Origin: Chlorops oryzae
Taxonomy: Eukaryota > Arthropoda > Insecta > Diptera > Chloropidae
Reading direction: 5' to 3'
Length of the DNA: 64,000 nt
NCBI GenBank assembly: GCA_020466095.1
Contig: CM035808.1
Location: 84,608,779 to 84,672,778 of the forward strand
In this document: piece after piece, positions 56,842 through 64,000 of the stretch
Numbering within the stretch: position 1 is the stretch's first letter
Layout: each line of letters starts with the position of its first letter
Translations under genes and position numbers: made by a program
The notes under the pieces: model-generated
The model's input: only the letters and a program-made list of their open reading frames with translations
What the model was told of the DNA's origin: nothing
Databases searched by the model: none

Positions 56842-57498
56842 TGTTGTGAGTTATGCTCAAACATTCCCCATTACGTGTCCCCTCTTGCCTCCGCCACTGT
56901 ACATTGAAAACCAACAGTGAAGTTGCGCAAGTAAAGAACAACAGCAAAGAGCAAGCACTAACGCAATAACCGAGAAATGATCGAGTAAGCAGAATTGCAG
57001 CCACGAGCGAATACTAAAGTCAACAGCACCAGTCGCGGTAATATGCAACTCAACATTATTATGTAGGTCGAATGTTCTGAGGTAATATCGGAAACGGACC
57101 TACGACAACATTCAAGCGACAGCAGAAAGTGCATTAAGTCAAAGGGTCGCTGAGAAAGCACCAGATCAGCATTATGTTCTTATAAAAGCGGAGCTCGAAT
57201 CCATGGAAAGGCAGATTGATCTTTACGTTATTTACGAAGACATCTCAGCTCTATCGCACGTACTTACCAAGAAGCCACGACGATTGGAGCTTAATAGTAA
57301 GAATAGGGAAGTTTTCGAGTATTTAAAAGGAGCTAGGATACATAAGAAACCTTGTTAGACATAAGGATTTATATTTATTAAATAAAAGGATTGCAAACTG
57401 ACAATCTCATCTTTTATTTAAAGGAATACAGGATTGTATGACGTGCGTACCTATCAAAGTGCCACGGCGTCATACCTTTTAATCCCCGTATCCCAACA
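56842..57498 (+). mobile_element. 5' LTR of D2
   Basis: 657 bp from TGTTGTGAGTTATGC to GTATCCCAACA. A TATAAAAG box lies at 57181-57188 and AATAAA at 57381-57386, so U3, R and U5 are all visible. The first 12 bases equal those of the element C LTR (minus strand), but the rest differs. Confidence 0.88.
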
Positions 57499-57502
57499 TA
57501 AT

Positions 57503-57514
57503 TGGCGCAGCCGG
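57503..57514 (+). promoter_or_regulatory. Primer-binding site of D2
   Basis: TGGCGCAGCCGG followed by TATTCGACTGAC; the same site serves elements B and C. Confidence 0.9.
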
Positions 57515-58213
57515 TATTCGACTGACTTTCAGTTGGATCGAACTCAGTTCTCTAAAAGTTTTTTAAAATTATTGATCGTTGTGCGGTTTGATTTATGACG
57601 CTATTCAGCTAAATTGGGACTGTGACAGTCTTAAACAGTAATTAGTTATTACCAAACTTGCAGAAAAGCTCGTCAAATTGAACTGCATTAGCGATTATAA
57701 TTTTTAAGCAAAGCTTATATCGACAAGATTCGCTTGCCAATATAACTGAGCAAAAAGCTTGAAAGAAAATTGAAATTTTATATCAAAAGTGTACATACAT
57801 GAGCGGCTACGAAAATTCGCCTTGAATTGGGGCTGTGACAGTCTTAAAAAGTAATTAGTTATTACCAAGACAAGCCGAATAAATATTCGTATGCAAGATT
57901 GTATGATAAAACGCTGGTAGAATATTTTTTTTTTCTTCCATATCCTATTGTCAAACAGCTGGTATTTATGTAAATAAAACAAAAAGCAACGGTAGCAGTC
58001 CCAAAAACAAAAATAAAATAAAAAGAATAAAATAAAAGCAACGGTAGCAGTCCCCAAAAAAAAAGCAGACTAAACAAAAAGACGAAGAGAATACTGGAAG
58101 AAGCAGAACAATGAAACTGGTGAGTGCTTTAAAATATATTTTTTTTCCTTGAGTCCCATTTGATAGAAATTTTTTTTTTTTTTCACTAAAGAAAGTTAAT
58201 TTGCTCAAGCCAT
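57515..58213 (+). other. D2 leader
   Basis: Non-coding, 0.7 kb, with internal duplications: GACTGTGACAGTCTTAAACAGTAATTAG-type words (about 57620 and 57833) and AGCAACGGTAGCAGTCCC (about 57985 and 58040). The duplicated words may be packaging or structural signals. Confidence 0.6.
58111..58125 (+). promoter_or_regulatory. Tiny leader exon ATGAAACTG and splice donor GTGAGT
   Basis: ATG AAA CTG is followed directly by GTGAGT (58120-58125), 94 bp before the gag ATG. Element C has the same arrangement. It is phase-compatible with the env acceptor in D1, so it plausibly supplies the start codon of spliced env. Confidence 0.7.
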
Positions 58214-60022
58214 ATGGCCAAAGAAATAGAATTATTAAAAGATAAATTAAAATTATTTGAAAACGATTCGGACGCTATTCTTAGAGAAGCAAAAGTGCTA
58301 GTACGGGAGGCTAACTTAACGAAAGAAATTTCACAATTAATAAAAGACCACACAGTGCTAGGGCAATTTTCAAAAATTGGAGAAGCTACCTATCTAATCA
58401 ATCAAGTCAAAAATACAGTCAGCGCATCAGAAAAAGCCACAGCAGAAAAGATTCAATTGTTAGAAGATACTTTACAGGGTTTGACACGAGCATGCAAAAA
58501 TTTTAAAAAACAGATTGACGTTCAGAATAATTTAATAGAAGAATCGGAAAATAATAATCAAGAGTTAAGGGAGTCATTAACTAAAGCAGTCGGGAACGAA
58601 TTAGCTCAAACGGTAGAAAAGGATAAAGCACGGTTAAAAGAAAGCGAGGAACAAGTTAAGAATTTGAAGCAGGAGGTCAAACGATTGAGAGTCTCCCTAA
58701 AAAGCGTTTGTGACACTGCCAATTCACCAAGCCCTAATCCAGTACGCAGAACCAAAACAATTAGCACGAACACGGATATTCTCGTACTTCCGACAAGTCA
58801 AAGTTTAATAGACGAACTAAATTTTTCAACGCCCACAAACCCAAAATTACCAACAATTAGTATCAACATGACGCACCAACTACAAATAGAAGAAGTAATG
58901 GACAAAGTTAATCGCTTGATACCATATTTTGCAGAGAACAATAATACAGACATGAGTGCAGAAGTTTTGAAATTCATTACTGGTTTAGAATTGGTTAAGA
59001 AAGCTTTAAGTAATGTTGACTCCGAGACTATTTTACTTTGCATTAAACAAAGACTCGCAGGAAAAATTTTTATAAAAGCTAATCAAGTTAACTTCAATAG
59101 TATCGATGAGTTAGCCGATTTTATCAAAAGAGAATGTTTACCCAATAGAAGTCTCGAATTGATTAGGACCGAGTTAACCAATGCAGAGCAGAAATTAAAT
59201 GAATCAGCATCTACATTTGGTAGAAACATAGAATCCTTGCTTAGAGAGGCAGAAGTAATAATTGGAAAATCATGGAGCCAGAGCGAAGCAGTATCCGCAC
59301 TTAGTGAATACAGGTGTTTAGCCACAAGGAGATTTATTTTAGGAATCAGAGATCCTTTTATGAGACATCGTTTAGAGTTCTATAAGAACCGACCTATAGC
59401 AGAGCTAATAAAAGTAGTAGAAGAATCAGAAGAACTTAATGCATACGCATCCAAATCTTCAATTCAAATTCGCTGCTCTTTTTGTAACAAAGACGGACAC
59501 ACGAGAGACGTTTGTCAGTTAAGAAAAAACACACCGTACTGCGAAAATTGTGAGCAATACGGGCACGAGACTAGCTCAGTTTGCAAGCGAAACAGCTCGC
59601 AGAAAGCAAAATATCAGATTACGTGCACTTATTGCAGCAAAGTAGGGCACACAGATATTCAGTGTTACAGTAGACGCGGAAACTTATTTTGTAATGTTTG
59701 TCAAATAAAAGGGCACGAGGTGAGCCCATTCTGTAAACAAAAGAAAAGGAACGATCAGAGGGACCAGTCGCAATATAAGCCACAGCCGAATACCAATTTT
59801 AGCACTGCAAATGTTAGAAGCAGTGATAAATTTAATCCGAATTTTTTTAAACAGAATATGAACCCCGCGGGCCAAAATGAGAATGCAGTGAGAAGTAGTG
59901 ACAATAGACAAGCTAATCAGAACATTCAGTGTTTTAAATGCTCTCAACAGGGTCATATTGCTAGAAACTGTCCCAATAGTCAGAATCAGGGAAACTCCCA
60001 GCGGCCCGGTCAAGGCCACTAA
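58214..60022 (+). CDS. gag: D2 Gag polyprotein with five CCHC knuckles
   Basis: A 602-codon open frame from ATG 58214. Residues 1-165 are lysine/glutamate-rich and look like a coiled coil; 175-215 are low complexity (SPSPNPVRRTKT). Residues about 215-400 are the capsid-like region shared with element C (VNRLIPYF, FITGLELVKKA, IKRECLPNRSLELIR, KSWSQSEAVSALSEYR, ILGIRDPFM). Residues about 419-585 carry five CCHC knuckles: CSFCNKDGHTRDVC, CENCEQYGHETSSVC, CTYCSKVGHTDIQC, CNVCQIKGHEVSPFC and CFKCSQQGHIARNC. Gag assembles particles and the knuckles bind RNA. Most retroviral Gags have one or two knuckles. The stop at 60020-60022 follows a frameshift site at 59989. Confidence 0.93.
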   Translation: MAKEIELLKDKLKLFENDSDAILREAKVLVREANLTKEISQLIKDHTVLGQFSKIGEATYLINQVKNTVSASEKATAEKIQLLEDTLQGLTRACKNFKKQIDVQNNLIEESENNNQELRESLTKAVGNELAQTVEKDKARLKESEEQVKNLKQEVKRLRVSLKSVCDTANSPSPNPVRRTKTISTNTDILVLPTSQSLIDELNFSTPTNPKLPTISINMTHQLQIEEVMDKVNRLIPYFAENNNTDMSAEVLKFITGLELVKKALSNVDSETILLCIKQRLAGKIFIKANQVNFNSIDELADFIKRECLPNRSLELIRTELTNAEQKLNESASTFGRNIESLLREAEVIIGKSWSQSEAVSALSEYRCLATRRFILGIRDPFMRHRLEFYKNRPIAELIKVVEESEELNAYASKSSIQIRCSFCNKDGHTRDVCQLRKNTPYCENCEQYGHETSSVCKRNSSQKAKYQITCTYCSKVGHTDIQCYSRRGNLFCNVCQIKGHEVSPFCKQKKRNDQRDQSQYKPQPNTNFSTANVRSSDKFNPNFFKQNMNPAGQNENAVRSSDNRQANQNIQCFKCSQQGHIARNCPNSQNQGNSQRPGQGH

Positions 60023-63000
60023 ACCGGAATGCCAAATGTAATGTCGAAATTAAAAGGCCAAATCTAGTTTCCTCGAACACGAATAACAAATCAAACGAAG
60101 TCAGACAGACACGGTATCAATCAGGGGAGCTAGATGTATCGAAAATTTGTTTAGACGATTTAAATGACGAAGGCAGCAGTCAACGAGTGACAAATGTAGA
60201 TAGTAAGAAAGAATTATTATTAAAAAGCCCAAAGACAAAAAAAAGGGTGACATTTAATGACACGGTATTTTACGCTAAAGAGGAAAAAGGCACATCGCAA
60301 AATGAAGAGAAAATAAATAATACAATGGAGGGTATTAGAGAAAGCTTAATTTCGCAATGCCAAGCAATTACGCGAAGAACAGACAATGTAGAGATTCGAG
60401 AAAGTTCTAAGGAAAAAAATTTAAAGGAGTGTAAAAAATCACAAACTATAGAAGATTTGCATACAGAGCCAGAGGAGGCATTTATATTATTCCATTGTGA
60501 AAAAGCGGTTAATAAAGAACTTAAATTGTTGGTAGACACTGGGGCAGATACGAGTTTAATTAGAATAGAATCATTAGAAGACCAATCGGAAATAGATGAA
60601 ACAGAGAGAAGAACCTTTTTAGGAGCATTCGGAGGCTCAATATGTAGTAAAGGTACAATAATATTGACTAATTTGAAAGACGCAAAATTAAAATGGAAAT
60701 TCCATGTTTTACCGGAGGGATCTAAAATTCCATCAGACGGTTTAGTTGGCCGAGACATATTTCAGAATAGAGCTATTGTAAACCTTATCGAGAAAAATAT
60801 TTTGCTTTTCAATAACGGAAAGAAAATAGCGTGTTTACCATTTGTTAGTGCCAAAAGCAACAGGATTTTTATGACAAATACAGTCATGATCCCAGCTAGA
60901 GCTAATAAATTAGTTTACTTTTTCGCAAATACCTCGAGACGGGAAATAGTTGTCTATAAAAAAGAAATAAAAAAAGGCGTTTTTGTGGGGGAAACTATAA
61001 CAAAGGTAGTAGATAATAAGGCCTATGTACCAATTTTAAATGCAAATGAGTATGATGTGGAAATAAATTCAGATATCGAATTAGAATTCGAGGACGCAAA
61101 CAGTTTCGAGGAGAACAAAACCATTAATCATCTAAGCTCATTTAAGGATGTAGATAACCGGTTGAACATTTTAATGCACACAATCAAACTCGAAGATACA
61201 CTTAATACAGAAGAGCTAAATTCTATGACAAGAATAGTTGAAGAATATTCGGATATTTTTTATTTGAAAGACGATAATTTGTCATATACAACGGTCCTAG
61301 AACATGAAATTCCCACAGAGCTGGGATACGCCCCAATAAACTCAAGACAATATAGGTTGCCAGAAGCGCACAGAAAGGAAATTAATACACAAGTAGATAA
61401 AATGCTGAGTGACGGTATTATAACTCCAAGCAAATCCCCTTGGAACTCACCTATAATATTGGTTCCAAAAAAGGCAGACAAAAATGGCCAAAAGAAATGG
61501 AGGCTAGTAGTCGACTTTCGAAAACTCAACGAAAGAACATTGAAACAAGTTTTTCCAATTCCAAGAATAGACGAAATTCTCGATCAGTTAGGATGTAGTC
61601 GGTATTTTTCTACACTTGATCTGGCAAGTGGATACCACCAAGTCCTGGTTAAAAAAGAAGACAGACAGAAAACAGCATTCAGCACTGGGTTAGGTCATTT
61701 TGAATTCGCAAGGATGCCATTCGGCCTTACGGGGGCACCAGCCACTTTCCAAAGGATCATGAATAGCATATTGACAGGATTACAGGGAATTGACTGTTTT
61801 GTTTATCTCGATGATATCGTGATTTATGCCAGAAATTTAGGGGAACATGAAATGCGTATAAGAAAAGTTTTCCATGTACTAAGAGAGAATAATTTGAAGT
61901 TACAAACAGAAAAGTGTCAATTTTTAAAAAGAGAAGTAGTTTATTTAGGACATAAATGTTCGGAAAAGGGAGTTCTGCCTGATCCAGGCAAAGAAGAGTG
62001 CGTAAAAAATATAAAGCCACCAAAGAATGTTAAACAATTGCAATCATTTCTAGGATTAATCAATTATTACAGGAAATTCATTCCAAAAGCTGCAGAAATT
62101 TCGTTACCATTGACTAAGCTTTTAAGAAAAAATCAAAAATTTTTGTGGACTGAAGATTGTCAAAAAGCTGTAGATATTTTAAAAAATGCGGTAACAAGTC
62201 CTCCCATATTGCAGTACCCAGATTTCAATAAACCTTTCAGCTTAACGACAGATGCGAGTAATGAGGCTTTAGGAGCTGTACTCTCCCAGGGAGAACAAGG
62301 GGAAGACCTTCCAATTTATTTTGCTAGCAGGGCACTTAGCGAAACCGAGAACCGTTACTCCACCATAGAAAAGGAATTTTTAGCAATAGTATGGGCAGTA
62401 AAAAATTTTAGAACTTATCTTTTAGGGAATCATTTTAAAATTTACACAGATCACAAGCCGCTTAAGGGAATATCTAATTTGAAAGATCAGGACACGAGAC
62501 TAGGTAGATTTCGTTTGAAACTTTTAGAATATGATTTCGAAATCATTTATAAACCGGGAAAAAATAATTTAAATGCAGACGCACTAAGCAGATTGCCAAC
62601 AGAGGAAGGCAATATATCAGTAGTTACAAGATCCAAGTCAGCATCGCAAGAAGAAGCAGTGAACGAGACATTTACAGATAATAAAATTGAGAGCGAGCCA
62701 GAAAACGAAGATACAGCCGTCGTACTAGTCGATCCTCATGAGATTATGAAAGTACTGAAAATTTTTCACGACACACCAATAGGGGGACATAAGGGATTCC
62801 TTAAAACTTATTGCAGGATCAGGAAACAGTTCAAGTGGGAAGGTATGCAAAAACAAATAAAAAATTACATTAACGCATGCCAGCTTTGTCAAAAGAACAA
62901 AAGTTCACGCTTAGGGAAAATGCCTATGACAGTAACAGACACGCCTCTTAGACCATTTGATAAGGTATTTATGGACATAGTTGGTCCACTCCCGATCTCA

Positions 63001-64000
63001 TCTAGAGAGAATAAATACATCCTAACATTTTTAGACGATTTCTCTAAGTATTTTATTTGCGTAGCAATACCAGATGCGGAGGCATCAACTGTAGCGAGAG
63101 CCTTTTTCAATGAAATAATTTCAAAATTTAATATTCCGAGAGTACTAGTGACTGACAACGGCACTTATTTCACGTCAGCTTTGTTCAAAGAGGTTTGAAA
63201 ATTCTAGGCATTAGAAAATCTCAAACTTCGCCATACCACCCCCAAGCCAATGGTTCTCTTGAAAGAAGTCACCGGCCTCTGGCGGAATTTTTACGAAATT
63301 TTGTCGATGAAGATGGCACGAATTGGGATGAATGGTTGCACCATGCAATGCACGTGCATAATAATACAGTTCATTCATCCACTAAACAAACCCCATGTAG
63401 GACACTTTTTGGATTCGAATTTGAAATTCCGGTTAAATTAAAACAAAAGCCGGCCCCTGTTTACAATACCGACGATTATAGTAAAATTTTAAAATATCAA
63501 ATTCAACGCAGTCATGAAATAGTAAGAAATAATCAAAAGTTAGCAAAGCTTAAGGCAAAAACTTATTACGACAAAAATGTAAATGAAAATAATTTTGTAG
63601 TTGGCGACAAGGTCTGGCTTAAGAGCCAAAATCGAAAAAATAAATTTTCACCAATTTGGGAAGGACCGTTTGAAATAGTTTCTTTGCCATCCGAATCTAA
63701 TGTAAAATTAAAAATAAAGGGAAAAGATAGAACATTCCATAAAAATTTGATCAAATTAAATCGCGGAATAAATTTTATAAAAATCGAAGAAACTCAGAAA
63801 AATCCACAAAAACATGAGAAAAAATGTAAACAAAGTAAAGTTGAATCACCTACTGACAGTGCAGTAAATTTTCATAACAATAGATCAAAGAACAGATATG
63901 CAGATGTGCCTTGTTTCGATCGCACGCGAGTCAAACTGAGAACAAGTAGAAAAGGAGGATCAGATTACATACACGCGAACTTTATCGACGGACATAATAA
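59980..64000 (+). CDS. pol: D2 Pol: protease, RT, RNase H, integrase, PTP start; one frameshift
   Basis: Expressed by -1 shift from gag. Protease: LLVDTGADTSLI (Asp at 60535). RT: WRLVVDFRKLN, FSTLDLASGYHQV, MPFGLTGAPATF, YLDD at 61804-61815. RNase H: TTDASNEALGAVLSQ, STIEKEFLAIVWA, YTDHKPL, NADALSR. Integrase: HDTPIGGH...CQLCQ, FMDIVGPLP, VTDNGTYF and NGSLERSH with intact catalytic Glu, then the GPY/F WEGPFEIVS. A one-base loss near 63197 (GTTTGAAAA against GTTTGCAAAA in D1) shifts the frame; from there the third frame is open to the end of the window. The last 39 codons (from about 63882) are the start of a PTP domain. The order and divergence (roughly four fifths identical to D1 by eye) indicate one family. 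Confidence 0.92.
59989..59995 (+). promoter_or_regulatory. Programmed -1 frameshift site GGGAAAC
   Basis: In gag phase it reads CAG GGA AAC, an X XXY YYZ heptamer. The pol frame (-1) is open from 59980, so the overlap is 43 nt. Downstream CTCCCAGCGG and CCCGGTCAAGG could pair (GGGA with TCCC, CGGCCCGG region). The cassette is identical in element C. Confidence 0.82.
63882..64000 (+). other. Start of the PTP domain in D2 (cut by window end)
   Basis: SKNRYADVPCFDRTRVKL and SDYIHANFIDG match the N-terminal motifs of classical PTPs and of D1. Here the pTyr loop has the canonical Asp residues (NRYADV, CFD) that D1 lost, so this copy is closer to an active enzyme. WPD and P-loop lie beyond the window. 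Confidence 0.88.

Larger units (their letters stand above)
56842..64000 (+). mobile_element. D2: errantivirus-like LTR element with PTP, runs off the window
   Basis: 5' LTR (56842-57498), PBS, leader with splice donor, gag, -1 frameshift, pol with fused PTP. The 3' part (rest of PTP, env, 3' LTR) lies outside. Only one clear lesion is seen in 6.5 kb: a single-base deletion near 63197. Confidence 0.92.

Overview
The window reads as a transposon graveyard from an insect genome, most likely a higher (schizophoran) fly, possibly tephritid-like. The evidence is a Himar1-like irritans mariner, two mini-me-type elements with GACGGACA runs, BEL/Pao and errantivirus-like LTR elements, Helitron and Jockey-type remnants, many short DNA transposons, and only two pieces of host genes: a Mcm8/rec last exon at 13.3-13.7 kb and three exons of an nrf-6-like acyltransferase at 41.6-42.4 kb. 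AT content is high and there is no bacterial-style gene packing. Genus cannot be decided from this sequence.

Layout. 1-1456 is the 3' part of an errantivirus env split by a MITE. 4127-5103 is a tandem LTR remnant. 5.1-8.5 kb is a broken BEL gag (minus). 9.3-10.1 kb is a mini-me element with 127-bp repeats. 11.9-13.0 kb is a foldback element with a nested MITE. 13.3-13.7 kb is the rec/Mcm8 exon. 14.1-15.9 kb is a mariner with a nested MITE. 17.1-22 kb is a BEL/Pao element (minus). 22.0-25.6 kb is a small Ty3/gypsy-type element without RT (minus; element B). 25.6-36.3 kb is a decayed Ty3/gypsy element (O, plus) into which a hAT-like MITE and a complete 8.1-kb non-autonomous LTR element (C, minus, LTRs apparently identical, TSD CTAC) have inserted; C itself holds a 1.6-kb foldback element in gag. 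36.7-41.5 kb holds MITEs, (TA)n runs and fragments. 43.1-45.7 kb is a Helitron helicase remnant. 47.9-48.9 kb is a Jockey-type LINE ORF1. 48.9-56.8 kb (D1) and 56.8-64.0 kb (D2) are two related env-class LTR elements; D2's 5' LTR lies inside the membrane segment of D1's env.

The standout is in D1 and D2. Their pol reading frame runs through retropepsin, RT, RNase H, integrase and the GPY/F module and then, without a stop, into a classical protein tyrosine phosphatase (PTP) domain. D1 contains almost the whole PTP, with the pTyr loop, WPD loop and the P-loop HCSAGVGRTG. D2 enters the same domain just before the window ends. A PTP joined to a retroelement pol is not part of any errantivirus or Ty3/gypsy architecture I know, and two diverged copies argue against an assembly accident. 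The same lineage has a Gag with five CCHC knuckles, a G GGA AAC frameshift cassette shared word for word with element C, a TGGCGCAGCCGG primer-binding site, and an env splice donor and acceptor in the same phase. Element C keeps the Gag, the frameshift site, the primer site and the env splice donor but lost protease, RT, integrase, PTP and env, so it looks like a parasite of the PTP-bearing family.
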